This document shows, piece after piece, positions 45,001-56,142 of a stretch of 64,000 nt of DNA. Numbering within the stretch: the first letter of the stretch is position 1; every line of letters starts with the position of its first letter. Origin of the DNA: Meconema thalassinum (taxonomy: Eukaryota; Arthropoda; Insecta; Orthoptera; Tettigoniidae); NCBI GenBank assembly GCA_946902985.2, contig OX336388.2:291502526-291566525 (forward strand). Reading direction: 5' to 3'. The position numbers and the translations under genes are program-made. The notes beneath the pieces are model-generated. The model had not been told where the DNA came from. It searched no databases and worked only from the letters and a program-made list of their open reading frames with translations.

Positions 45001-46095
45001 TACAGTCAGTCTGAAAGACTAGACGTTATAATATTTCAAATGACGCATGCTACAAATGCTACACATGTTAGAAATGCGCTCGAAGCCCCAGGACTCTTTC
45101 AACAGACTCCATTACTCATTAACTTAGGCTTCCCGTGCGGCCACCTCTTTAAGGGTCACCCTGTAGTCGAGTCTGACATCTTTTACAACTCTTTAAGGGT
45201 CACCCATTATTTGAATCTGATATCTTGTAAAACCTCTTTAAGGGTCACCCTGTATTTGAATTGATTCTAACATACTGTACATCTCGTTAAGTGTCACCCT
45301 GTATTTTGCTCTGACAACCTGCACACCTCTTTAAGAGGCACCCTGTATTCTTATGTGGCATCTTGTATATCTCTTTAGAAGTCACCCTGTATTCTTGTAT
45401 GGCATCTTGTACACCTCTTTAGGAGTCACCCTGTATTATTCTCTGCCATCTTGTACACCTCTTTAGGAGTCACCCTGTATTCTTCTCTGCCAACTTGTAC
45501 ACCTCTTTAGGAGTCATTCTGTATTCTTCTCTGCCATCTTGTACACCTCTTTAAGAGTCACCCTGTATTCTTCTCTGCCATCTTGTACACCTCTTTAAGA
45601 GTCATCCTGTAATTTTCTCTGCCATCTTGTATGCCTCTTTAAGAGTTAACTTTTATTCTTAACTGGGGTCTTGTATATCTCTTTAGGAGTCACCCTGTAA
45701 TCTTATCTGGCATCTTGTACACCTCTTTAGGAGTCACCCTGTATTATTCTCTGCCATCTTGTACACCTCTTTAGGAGTCACCCTGTATTCTTCTCTGCCA
45801 TCTTGTACACCTCTTTAAGAGTTAACTTTTATTCTCATCTGGGGTCTTGTATATCTCTTTAGGAGTCACCCTGTATTCTTATCTGGCATCGTGTACACCT
45901 CTTTAGGAGTCACCCTGTATTATTTTCGCTTCGCTCGACGCCCCAGGACTCTTTCAACAGACTCCATTAACCATTAACTTAGGCTTCCCGCTCGGCTGCA
46001 TGACGTCACAGTCTCCGTCTCCGTAACGCAACCGTCTCCGTCCCGCGTAACGTTAGACTCAAAGCATAACGACGAAATCGACAAGATCTTTTGAA
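45001..46095 (+). repeat. Unclassified repeat X, copy 2, carrying a minisatellite
   Basis: Opens with CAGTCAGTCTGAAAGACT and closes with CGACGAAATCGACAAGATC, like copy 1. A segment of about 55 bp (CCCCAGGACTCTTTCAACAG, then ACTCCATTA) lies both before (45085) and after (45940) the minisatellite. Confidence 0.6.
45145..45925 (+). repeat. 44-bp minisatellite, about 17-18 units
   Basis: The consensus unit contains CTTGTACACCTCTTTAGGAG followed by TCACCCTGTATTCTTCTCTG. Units vary mostly in the TTAGGAG/TTAAGAG step and in the final 10 bases. A pair of variants (GTTAACTTTTATTCT..TGGGGTCTTG) recurs, suggesting higher-order duplication of several units. Confidence 0.92.
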
Positions 46096-46099
46096 ATGA

Positions 46100-46950
46100 T
46101 AAAACTGTATTCTCCTTTTCCTCTTTAGGGCTACGACTCCTTCTGTCTTCAGGTATAGTTCTTTGTAAGGTTTGAGTCTCCTCTCTCCATCCTTCATTTT
46201 GGGCCTAGGATGTTTCGGAGCATTTTCCTTTCTCTGTTCCGGATGTGTTCGAGGCCACCGTTCCCAATCATGTGTAGTGTTTGTGCTCCATACAGACATT
46301 CAGGTCTGACAACAGTATCTAAGTATCGGAATTTAGCCCCAATGGATAGACCCTCTTTGTTGTATGTATCCTTCGTAAGTTGATAAGCAATTTCCATTCT
46401 CCTCGCCCTCTCTTTGATGGCATCCTGTTCCGAGCCATTGTCCTGCAATTTTTCTTCCAAGCACTTTAAACACTTAACTCGCTTTATCTTGGCTTCTCTC
46501 GACTCCAAGTGGAGTCATGAACACAGTCTTCTCGCAGTCTTCTTGGCTATCATCTGGAGTTCTTCAGTACTTTTGATCGCTGTTTTAAAACCGTTAGTGA
46601 GTATCACAACATCGTCAGCGAATGCCAAACAAACCGTTCTTTTACTTTCTTTACCTCCACCTAACCTGAAAGCCTCCTTATCCGAAATTCCCTTGGTCCA
46701 TTCACGAATAACTTTTTCTAAGACGCAGTTGAATAATATTGGTCATAGCCCGTCGTATGCCAGTTTTGATTTCGAGAGGCCCTGAACTTGATTTTGGAGA
46801 AAGTTGAATTAGATTCCTCGTCTTGTTGTCCACCCCAAATTCCTCGAGAACTGCCAGTAAGGTTTTTCGGTCAATGGAGTCATAATATAACAAGCATGTG
46901 CTTCTCCAGGGAGTTACGTATGGACAGTCGAGTGGATTCAGCATCTTTCG
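46100..46950 (-). pseudogene. LINE ORF2 fragment: RT core and C-terminal region
   Basis: From right to left on the minus strand: YYDSIDRKTLLAVLEEFGVD (about 46880-46820), FEIKTGIRRAM-like text replacing GVRQGD, an FADDVVILTNG active site near 46610-46623, then FRYLDTVVRPECLYGAQTL, RNRERKMLRNILGPK and a final KRKRRIQFYHF. Several frame changes and deletions separate these pieces. The right edge near 46950 is where the palindrome-ended element family begins. It cannot be active. Confidence 0.78.
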
Positions 46951-46987
46951 TGTTGCTCAAAAAACAGGGATTTCCAATTAATTATAT

Positions 46988-47668
46988 TATTTATGTTCGA
47001 CCCTCACTATTATGTGTTAGAAAACTGTATCATAATGATGGTCATTATAACACCCTTTTTCATTATGATACAGTTTCTCCAGCCAATCAGAGCTCGTTCA
47101 TTGACCAATTAGGTAACGATACCTTCGTGTATGCACTCAAAATCCAACATGTCGGATATAAACACAACATCGAACTATAATAAATTACCGACATGGAATA
47201 CGTACGCACCGTCCATATGTTCGCGTAAATAAACTGGCGAATCTGAGACAAGAAATAGCACTGTACCGGTACCTTAATATCCCCAAAACCATTTTCTACA
47301 CAGCTCGTGGTTTTGACACGACTTCAGTGACAGTTTTACTGAATACTGGTGCGCAATCTGAACATATGGTATTGAAGCACACAGAGCGCATGCGTCGGTT
47401 GTCCAGAGAGCTTGGACAAGAGAGATATACTACCCACCGCAGCACCCGATCACAACATTCTACTGTAGTGACTGAACAGATATTTATGAATATTTATGTT
47501 AAAACATATAACAAAGTTATAATTATCGTCGAACATAAACAGTCGTATGCAACTCGCCTATAATGGTAATTAAGACACTCGTATGGAAATTATAAAACTC
47601 GCATACGCTCGTTTTATAAAAATACTCGTGTCTTAATTATAGCCATTATAGGCTCGTTGCATTATGTA
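46988..47668 (+). mobile_element. Palindrome-ended element C, copy 1 (interior type I)
   Basis: Starts TTATGTTCGACCCTCACTAT and has a hairpin of 15-bp arms ACTGTATCATAATGA / TCATTATGATACAGT. It ends with a long palindromic segment around AATTAAGACACTCGTATGG, CGCATACGCTCG and TAGGCTCGTTGCATTATGTA. The interior matches copy 3 closely, but a 4-bp insertion (ACGTACGCACC against ACGCACC) breaks the upstream part of the frame. The rest stays open at 47327-47563. Confidence 0.78.
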
Positions 47669-48160
47669 ATATTATGTTCAACCCTGACTATTATATGTCA
47701 GAATACTGTATCATAATGAGGCTCATTATAACACTAGTTTTCATTATGAAACAGTTTCCCCCACCAATCAGAGCTCGAGAAACAGTTGTTTGAACAATTA
47801 GATAAGGATGGATTCGCACCAGCGCTGAGTTCCACGGCCTTCTAATATAAATTTCACTGCGTGGCCATGTGTCTTAGTAGAGTAATCGAGGAGGCCATGG
47901 TCAAATACAAGGCATTCCCTGCGTCTCATGCGCTCTGTTCAGTACATAAAACTGGCGAAATCTCGACAGATATTTATGAATATTTATGTTCGAATATAAA
48001 ATAGCTATAATAATTATCGTCGAACATAAACAGTCGTATGCAACTCTCCTATAATGGTAATTAAGACAATTGTATGGAAATTATAAAACTCTCATACGCT
48101 CGTTTTATAAACATACTCGTGTCTTAATTATTGCCATTATAGGCTCGTTGCATAATGTAG
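47669..48160 (+). mobile_element. Palindrome-ended element C, copy 2 (interior type II)
   Basis: Directly follows copy 1 in the same orientation. Same ends (ATTATGTTCAACCCTGACTA; GGCTCGTTGCATAATGTA) but a different interior, shared with copy 4: ATGGTCAAATACAAGGCATT begins a short frame (MVKYKAFPASHAL). Confidence 0.75.
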
Positions 48161-49136
48161 CCTACTATTATATTTCACAAAATGGTAAAATTTCTGACTT
48201 TAAAAACTTGTAATGAAAACACTGCTGTATTATTCTGGTTTGTGCAAGAAAGGTTAAATTTTAGAATGTGGAGCTTTTGCTCGCGAGCCTGGTCTACAAT
48301 AAATAAATAAACAAATTCATTTAAAAAATAAAAATATACTTGAATAAATAAAATAATAGGAAATTAAAATGGCCATATGAGCCCTGTTCTTTTTGACGAT
48401 GTAATTTTCATAAGATTTATAAAACCATAAGTCAATGTATATTGTACTTTAATACCGTACCGGTTGTCAGAAATGATCAAGAAGGCTGTGGTTGGCAGGC
48501 TGAGTTCTCTTTCTTTTCGTATTTCTTAGGTTGTTGTTGAGATGAAGCAGAAATACATAACATGTAAGTAAGCTTCACAAAGTAATTATAGATTGTAATT
48601 GTACGAAGTAAACCTGAGGGTTCAGCATAAGAATTTCTCCATTAAATAAACCAATCCTGATTAACATACCGGTTTCAGTCACATTGCGATCTTCCTCAGC
48701 GCAAATTAAGATATGAAGAGGTGCAAGAACATACACTTAATATAAATTTGCCATAGCAGAGGATATTATCAAAATATCTAAAAATAATCTTCGCCCAAAA
48801 ACACACACATTAAAATTAAGAAAAATACAGATCTGTTACAAAATGTATTGAGGTAAGTAAGAACAATATGAAAAATGTAAGTCTTGATACAAACAGCCTG
48901 GAGTTGAAAAGGTGTGAATGTGAAATTATATCAGTGGAAATAGCGATGTTATAACTGATAGTTTGGTTTGTGTTTGCGAAGTAATGGAGAATTACTGGAA
49001 TGAGAACGTTGGAATAAGTGTTATAAGGTAATGTTTTCCTAGAGCAAGGAATGTATGGATTATTTAGTTGCCAAGTTAATTTATGGCTTTATAAATCTTA
49101 TTATAAATAAAAATAATATATAAATAAATAATAATA
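48161..49136. other. No gene recognised
   Basis: AT-rich. Near 48667 ACCGGTTTCAGTCACATTGC and CGATCTTCCTCAG form a motif similar in layout to the GATCGTCAAGCGATC site in family P, suggesting a distant related repeat. Confidence 0.4.
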
Positions 49137-49655
49137 ACTAGCATTACCCGTCGCGGCTTCGCCCGCGAACATTCTAGTTGTAAAGAGTACAGTTAGCAAA
49201 ATCTCAATCATGACTGATTTATCCTTGGTATGAATAATCAGACTTTATCAATTCAGCTACTGGTGCAGTGGTTAGGGGTTTGTTATTCCTTCATAGGTAT
49301 ATCAGAGCGGAGTTAGTTTTCTGGGAATATCACCGACACTGTTAATTTAAGGGCCTTTAAATGTGGTTTTCGGAGACCCTTTATAATCGGGGGAAAAATA
49401 CCTTTTGTACCACACTCACAGGTGAAAATTGCGCGAAAAAATTCTAGAGTGCCCCATGACACTATACACTATGACATTATACTGTATGTATTGATTAATT
49501 TTACAGCTTAATGTGGTTCAGTGATAACCTTATAACCGTCTGGAAACTTTCACAGTAATGTAATAATTGGAATTGCATCGCGTCTTACAGAAATAGATGG
49601 ACCTGTGCGATTCTGTTACCATGGTTACCGTGTTGCATTCTTTCATTATTTCATT
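49137..49655 (+). repeat. Head of a GGCTTCGCCCG element, truncated
   Basis: ACTAGCATTACCCGTCGCGG then CTTCGCCCGCG marks the same kind of head as at 10943. It also shares an AAGGGCCTTTAAATGTGG-like stretch with about 11605. The matching right end is not present. Confidence 0.5.
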
Positions 49656-50198
49656 GTAAATATCTTGTCGGGATGTATGAAGCCTACTCCAGTCGACAAA
49701 CTTTACCCGATTGTTGGGATAGCTCCCCCAACTATCAGAAGGGCTGTTGCTGCTGATGCAGAGAGGGCGAAGCAGATTAATGATCCCCGTCATCCACTGC
49801 ATAATCATCAGGCTGTTGTCCGTCGACTGAAATCAAGAAAGAGTTTCATCGCCAGGACTCAACCACTGGAGGGAACATCGGAATCTAACCGCATCTCCAG
49901 GTGGAAGAGCAAGCTGCCGCCGGATATCCCTGTTAAGGAAGAGCTAGCCCCAGGAAATGACCTGCCTTACCCTGTTTGGAAATCACTTAATCGTCTCAGG
50001 GTGGGCGTCCCTCGTTGCAAGACCAACATGCAGAAATGGGGTATCCTTCCAGCTGATGGAGACACGTCCTGCGAGTGTGGAGCAACACAAGACCCAGCCC
50101 ACCTGCTCATTTGTCCACTACTAGAACAACCCTGCACTACCCAGGACCTGATCGAGGCAAACAACAAGGCCATCGGAGTTGCTACATTCTGGAAATGA
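49656..50198 (+). pseudogene. LINE ORF2 C-terminal fragment, well preserved
   Basis: Open from 49605 to a TGA at 50196-50198. It reads ILSGCMKPTPVDKLYPIVG, IAPPTIRRAVAADAERAK, RLKSRKSFIARTQPLEG, VWKSLNRLRVGVPRCKTN and CECGATQDPAHLLICP, and ends GVATFWK. The Cys/His cluster (C-x-C ... H-x4-C, about 50070-50117) is a possible zinc site near the C-terminus of this LINE family. The RT domain is missing, so it is a 5'-truncated copy. The same family is interrupted by the foldback element at 7186. The first about 17 codons of the frame belong to flanking DNA. Confidence 0.82.
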
Positions 50199-51146
50199 TC
50201 GGACACGGAAATGAAATGAATGATTGTAAATATACATGTTTTAAGGTATTTATTTAATTGTGAGGCATTTAAAGAGTAAGTGAGTGCGTTTCGCTTACGC
50301 ATTGGGTTATGCTGAATCTGTAGATACCCCATATGTATAGGTTGGTGTTAATGGGACCTTATTTTCGGTACAAAACTGGAATGGGACCTTAGCAGAATAA
50401 TATAGGGAGGGATAATGTGATGAAAGATCTTATATGATGATGGAAGTCCTCTGTGATCTCTGGAGTGTCTGTACCATTGTAATGAAGAAGTGACTGTCAC
50501 GGCGCGCGTCTGCGACGCTAAGCTCAGAATGGGATCCCTTGAGAGAGACGTCCTCAGGGCATTACCTACGTCGCTCCTGTATTTCCCGATCTTCTAACAA
50601 GATTTACCTTCTCTGCTTACTACCACATGTCCCGACAGTTTGTATTGATTGTGCTCCCTTGGCTATTGGGAGACCTTGCTTGACGGTAACGCTGCAATGG
50701 CTTGTTTAATATTGCTATTGAATAATGCGAGGAATGATATAGACCTGGCGTATAACGAGCATCCTTCTGAACATACTTCCTACAAGTTGAGAAATCCACG
50801 ATTCAGTGTGTTTACGGTTGTAGAGCTGCCCTGTTTCTTCTAGCGTCTTCTAAAGAAGGCACACTACGATCAGCAAAAGAAGGACTGCCCCTTTAATGGA
50901 TTTTTATAAAATAAGGAATTCGAAAGTTGATCGAAGGTAAATATAAATTGGAATTCTTATTTTGAATCAAGCTTCCTTTATTGTTGCAAGCAGGGCCACC
51001 GGGAGAATTTAAGGCCCCCTTTGTAATGTTTTACACGGACCCCTCTTGAAATACTGTACTTTTAATTAGTAGCCTACTATCCACTGCTCGCAATTCCGGG
51101 AAGTCAATGCCATTTTGAGAAAAGCTCTGATGCACGGGCTTATACA
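50199..51146. other. No gene recognised
   Basis: Non-coding. At about 50985-51055 an AGGGCCACCGGGAGAATTTA stretch next to GGCCCCC may be a decayed hAT-type end. No partner was found. Confidence 0.4.
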
Positions 51147-51809
51147 CCGCGAGTGGGAGTTAACAATTAAATCATAGCTTCACTAATATGTAACATAGCA
51201 TTATGAGAACTTGCAAAGTTATAGTTAATACATTGGGCTTTTATTTAATGTATCAAGGCGAACAGTATATAAAGTATTGCGTGATTTATTGCTAGGCCAA
51301 TATTTGTGATATTTAAACGTCATGAACCACCAAAAAAAAAACACAATTTAACAAGAAATACCTGTCTGAATGGAATGTATTTTCTTGTAAAGAACCTCAT
51401 TCATGAAATTATATTAAATAATAATGAAGATATAGCCTACTTGTAAAATTTAACAAAAATCCATTTTTGAAAGACAAATTAAATATTTTTTTAAAACATA
51501 CTATTGACAATATAACATTAATGGTGGTTCATCCTGGGTATTCATGTATTTTCTTTATATGAAAAATAATAATTCCATTGAGACTGGTATTTTTTTTTGT
51601 TAAATCGTGTTTTTTTGTGATTGATGACGTTTAAAAATCACAAATATTGTCCTACCAATAAATCACGCAATACTTAATATACTGTTCACCTTCATATATA
51701 ATAGAAGCCCTATGTATTGACTATAACTGTTAGTTCTCATAATTCTATGTTACATATTAGTGAAGCTATGATTTAATTCTTAACTGTGTGCATAACCTCC
51801 AACTCGCGG
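51147..51809. mobile_element. Foldback element with ~270-bp inverted arms
   Basis: The left arm (51147-51415) and right arm (about 51540-51809) are inverted copies. Ends CCGCGAGTGGGAGTTA / complement of CCGCGAGTTGGAGGTTA; interior AATCATAGCTTCACTAATAT and GTATTGCGTGATTTATTG appear on both arms. The spacer is about 120 bp, AT-rich, with no coding capacity. A non-autonomous foldback or MITE-type element. Confidence 0.82.
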
Positions 51810-52234
51810 CGACATTAAGTGCCACAGATTATGGGCATAGGTCAGTAAAATCACATCAGCCTGTTAAAGCCAATCAGTATCCTCATAGGATGGAATCTAC
51901 ATAACAATTAGCAAATGTCTTGGCGACAATCAAAGCTCTTGCTGAATATTCATAGAACAATACTACGCGCGCCGTGTCCCAAGATGAGATCATCCCACCG
52001 CCTTGTGGATTGGTTGCTTGGAAGAAAGCTGCTCACGTCCGGACTTGAGTCTGGATTGGGGAGCTATTATCTCGCGAGACAATCGATGAGACCGCTCCGC
52101 CGGGATATGAGTAGTACGTGCGAACTCTTGTCTTGTTAGTATGACGACCTGCCAGCCGTGTAGATATCAGGCGCATTGTCTGGATTTAACCACAGAGCAC
52201 AGATAACTTGTATGTGTGGGACACACTTGATACA
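51810..52234. other. No gene recognised
   Basis: Non-coding. A 74-codon plus frame at 51915 has no similarity that I can name. Confidence 0.4.
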
Positions 52235-52242
52235 ATCATCAA

Positions 52243-53037
52243 TAGGGCTCGGATTTTTAAGTGCTAAAAATCAGGAAAATATTTATTTTTTATGTATTAA
52301 AAATACCTGAAATATGTGACAAAAAAGTAAAAATATTTAATTATAATTTAATTTATTAATGTGATTATAAACAATATGCTATACTCACGAATGCAATGCC
52401 TCACTGACTGCTGAAGCATTACAATACACAACGAGATACATCTCCAGGTTGTCCATCACAAATGACCGACGATTATCGCGAAACACTTACTATGAAGGCG
52501 CGAAACTGCGGCAATATGTTTCTTGCCCTTGAGGAGTTGTGTATCTTGAGATCGCTGTTCAGCTTTGATTGTTTTCTCACATGGTTGGCAGAACAGAACC
52601 TTTAAATTCTGCAACAGACGATAACTTACAGTTGTTTTTACTTTAGGCATCGTAGAACTGCCTTACACTTCACAGTGCCAGAAATGAACTGCGTGTGAGT
52701 GACACTGGTTCCAGGTAGCTGGGGGAGGGGGAGGTCTAGCACGTAGTGCAATATGGCTATGGACAAGGAAATCCACGGCTTCCACAGTAAGTGGGATGGG
52801 GCGACAAGTTAAGAATAACACAGCTGCAAGCTAACATTAGATAGCTCACAGGTTCTTCCCCGTTGAAGTAACACAGAACAAACATGAAATAAACTGAAAG
52901 ATCTAGCATACTGATTTTAAAAATGTAAATATTATGTCATTTTGTGTGCTAATAAGTGAATTTATGTATTTATAGAAAAATGCTTAACATATGTATTTAC
53001 ATAAAAAATATTCATTTACCTAAAAATCCGAGCCCTA
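52243..53037 (-). mobile_element. hAT-type derivative, 795 bp
   Basis: Ends TAGGGCTCGGATTTTTA on both sides in inverted orientation. The exact 8-bp target duplication ATCATCAA is at 52235-52242 and 53038-53045. It holds one short minus-strand frame resembling the zinc-finger start of a hAT transposase, with no catalytic domain, so it depends on another element for movement. Confidence 0.88.
52456..52650 (-). CDS. Zinc-finger-like N-terminal piece of a hAT transposase
   Basis: 64 codons starting MPKVKTTVSYRLLQNLKVLF, with a zinc-binding candidate FCQPCEKTIKAEQRSQ..LKGKKH (C-x2-C and a downstream His). This layout occurs at the N-terminus of several hAT and CGGBP1-like proteins, where a BED-like finger binds DNA. 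The frame is intact from ATG to TGA/TAA but ends before any catalytic core. Either the internal deletion that made this element left a truncated exon, or the rest was spliced to sequence now lost. If expressed, it could compete for the element's ends; that is speculation. No promoter was recognised. Confidence 0.5.
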   Translation of the reverse strand: MPKVKTTVSYRLLQNLKVLFCQPCEKTIKAEQRSQDTQLLKGKKHIAAVSRLHSKCFAIIVGHL

Positions 53038-53045
53038 ATCATCAA

Positions 53046-53621
53046 CCTAAGGATATGAATAACGACTGAATTGAGCAACGACTGATGAATGTTACGATTT
53101 AATAGGATGGGTTCTGATTTAGTCCACTAGAGAAATAAACCCCCGAAAGCCAACAGGATCATCTATTTGTTTCCATCTATTAAATCCGAAATAACGATTC
53201 CAAATTCAATAAAATACGATGATTTTCTGAGCGAAATTGAAGTTTCGATCACGTGATGAACATATATTGCGCCGTCGACGTGGAGACGATGAACTATATT
53301 CGCAACTTAGCTCAGGCGCAAACAGGGGGTGTCAACCAGATAGGGATTATTTGGTACCATCGGTGTAGTTGCGCGGCCAGCCATATGGAGCGCTGTATAT
53401 CGTCTTGCCAACATATGCATGATACACGTTGTAATTAAATTGCAAATATATCCCTATATTTAGTCAATAAATATACACATAATTCCTAATTGACATTTCC
53501 TTGCAATTATCTTGCTCACCGACGATAATTACGGCACTTATCATTAAATAAACATTATTTCTACTGGCTTGGCGGCACTGACCAACATGGACGCTCTGTT
53601 TATGTCGTGCATGGTGTAATA
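53046..53621. other. No gene recognised
   Basis: Non-coding, between the hAT derivative and element C copy 3. Nothing recognised. Confidence 0.4.
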
Positions 53622-54296
53622 GTACATTATGCAACGAGCCTATAATGGCTTAATTAAGACACGAGTATTTTTTATAAAACGAGCGTATGCGAGTTTTATA
53701 ATTTCCATACGAGTGTCTTAATTACCATTATAGGCGAGTTGCATACGACTGTTTATGTTCGACGATAATTATAACTTTATTATATGTTTTAACATAAATA
53801 TTTATATATATCTGTTCAGTCACTACAGTAGAATGTTGTGATCGGGTGCTGCGGTGGGTAGTATATCTCTCTTGTCCAAGCTCTCTGGACAACCGACGCA
53901 TGCGCTCTGAGTGCTTCAATACCAAATGTTCAGATTGCGCACCAGTATTCAGTAAAACTGTCACTGAAGTCGTGTCAAAACCACGCGCTGTGTAGAAAAT
54001 GGTTTTGGGGATATTAAGGTACCGGTACAGTGCTATTTCTTGTCTCATATTCGCCAGTTTATTTACGCGAACATATGGACGGTGCGTATTCCATGTCGGT
54101 AATTTATTATAGTTCGATGTTGTGTTTATTTCCGACATGTTGGATTTTTAGTGCATACGCGAAGGTATCGTTACCTAATTGGTCAATGAACGAGCTCTGA
54201 TTGGCTGGAGAAACTGTATCATAATGAAAAACAGTGTTATAATGACCATCATTATGATACAGTTTTCTAACATATAATAGTGAGGGTCGAAAATAA
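53622..54296 (-). mobile_element. Palindrome-ended element C, copy 3 (interior type I)
   Basis: Reverse copy of copy 1 with few differences, about 6 kb away. The plus-strand left end TACATTATGCAACGAGCC leads into the palindrome around TTAATTAAGACACGAGTATT. The right end has the CATAATGA hairpin and TAATAGTGAGGGTCGAAAAT. It carries the open 136-codon frame. Confidence 0.8.
53728..54138 (-). CDS. Hypothetical 136-aa protein of element C
   Basis: Frame from ATG (54138-54136) to TAA/TGA at 53728. It begins MSEINTTSNYNKLPTWN, has YRYLNIPKTIFYTARGFDTT and VTVLLNTGAQSEHLVL, then an Arg-rich RMRRLSRELGQERYTTHRST, and ends in sequence that lies in the palindromic end (KVIIIVEHKQSYATRL). I recognise no family. 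No signal peptide or membrane segment is evident. Copy 1 has the same frame except for a 4-bp insertion after about 20 codons, and the downstream 78 codons differ at only a few residues. It may be a real element protein or chance in a young repeat. A codon-by-codon comparison of more copies would decide. Confidence 0.3.
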   Translation of the reverse strand: MSEINTTSNYNKLPTWNTHRPYVRVNKLANMRQEIALYRYLNIPKTIFYTARGFDTTSVTVLLNTGAQSEHLVLKHSERMRRLSRELGQERYTTHRSTRSQHSTVVTEQIYINIYVKTYNKVIIIVEHKQSYATRL

Positions 54297-55674
54297 ATAA
54301 TATTGGCCGTATATTAATATTTTATAATAAGTTAATATTGTGTTCTTTCTCATCTTTCTTTCATCAAATCGTCTTCTTGGTAATGAGAAGTGAACAGTTC
54401 TTCTTCTGCTACGCCAAGTAAGTACGCTTATTTTAAGAGTTCAAGTGAAAACTTGTTTCTGTAGTGCCTGTGAAAAATATACCGTACCGGTAGCCTAGTT
54501 TTGAATTGATATTAGACGCAGTGTACAGGTGATATTCTACTTCACATATTAATTAACTTTCACTATTATTTATTCCACAGGTAGGCCTACCAAATTCTGT
54601 AAACAAACAAATCGTAAATTGCTGTTCTCGAAATAGCAGAGGAATGTGGCAATTAGCCCTACTCTCCTGAGAAATGACCAGGTAAGAGCCTATGTTACCG
54701 TAACGTTTTCAACTTGATTACATCTTGCATAGATACGTACAGCACCATGAGCCTATTTCATATGTGTAGGCCTACTCAAGTTCTTGAGGAGTAATAATAA
54801 TTCATTTTACATTGCGGTGGATAAAAAATGTCATGGCTCATGACAACGTGTCTAAGCTTTAATATTTTCCCCTTCCTATAATTTCAAATTATTGGTACCG
54901 TATTCAAAAAAGATCAGTTCTTGCACATGTTAGTTACTGGTGCAGTGGCAAGTATTCAGTTGGTCGAATATGTAGTAATGCCATTACTGATGTAGAACTG
55001 TAATTGCAGGTTCTTAAATCTTAACACACACTGGTCCTATGGGTGGCTGTGTGCTCTTGTTCTGTGGAGCAAAGTCCAACATTAAAATTTATTTCAGAGG
55101 TCTACATTTTGGTCCAAATATACAAATGAACGAAGCACCAAATGGTGAACGCATTTGTACTCTGAATTTGAAGAATATTAAGTTCATCAGAATGGTTTCA
55201 TTTTATGCGTATGTTGTTATTTTAGAATAGGCTATATTTATTTTTCTTCCCATCATTCCATAATTATTTTTAGAAAATTCAGCAGCTACAGCACTGTATT
55301 CATGCGTTGCAAAACTATTTCTCCTCTGGCAGAAGAGTAAGAATATAATTAGAAACGATGAGACATCTTTCAGAAGGGTGATACCTGCAGAAGCAGTAAC
55401 AAAACCACTCACCAGACACATCAAAAATCTAGAAGATAAGCTGGAGTTACCCTTAATTGTTGTGTAACAGAAACACACGTGGATTAGTTACATTAATCGC
55501 GGAATTAAAATTTTAGTTATTTACTGAAAGGTGTGAGAGGCAATCTTATGGGTTTCACCAATCATAGATGTCCATTGCATTAATAAATAAGCTTCAGTGT
55601 CCAACTAAAATAAATCCTCATCAGTTTTGAAGTGGTGTTAACTCATAAAACAGTGTAAAGAAGATTGGTTAATA
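54297..55674 (+). other. No clear gene; candidate exon near 55273-55466
   Basis: After a splice-acceptor-like TTTTTAG (55266-55272) a 64-codon frame reads AATALYSCVAKLFLLWQKS, FRRVIPAEAVTKPLTRHIK and LEDKLELPLIVV to a TAA. It looks protein-like, and an upstream 63-codon frame (55039-55230) may be another exon. I do not recognise either. Confidence 0.3.
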
Positions 55675-56142
55675 TGTTTATGTTCGACACTGGCGAAATG
55701 TAAATATTAAGTCAGAAAACTGTACTATAATGAGGCTCATTATAGTACAAGTTTTCATTATGATACAGTTTCTTCCACCAATCAGAGCTCAAGAAACAGT
55801 TGTGTGACCAAATAGGTGAGGATAGCATCGCACCTGCGCTCACTTCCATGGCCCCCTATTTTAAATTTCACTGCGTGGCGAGTGTCATAGTGAGGTATTC
55901 CAGCAGGCCATGGTCAATTACAAGGTATTCTCTGCATCCCATGCGCTCTATTCAGTACATAAAACTGGTGAAATCTCGACAGATATTTATGAATATTTAT
56001 GTTCGAACATAAGATAGTTATAATTATCGTCGAACATAAACAGTCGTATGCAACTCGTCTATAATTGTAATTAAGACACTCGTATGGAAATTATAAAACT
56101 CGTGTCTTAATTATTGTCATTATAGGCTCGTTGCATAATGTA
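55675..56142 (+). mobile_element. Palindrome-ended element C, copy 4 (interior type II)
   Basis: Starts TTTATGTTCGACACTGG and ends GGCTCGTTGCATAATGTA. Its head hairpin is perfect: GTACTATAATGAG and CTCATTATAGTAC around one base. The interior frame MVNYKVFSASHALYSVHK matches copy 2 with few changes. The long terminal palindrome is shortened here. Confidence 0.78.

Noticed and set aside
45145..45925. CRISPR array
   Set aside because: Units vary along their whole length with no repeat/spacer division, and the DNA is eukaryotic; it is a minisatellite.
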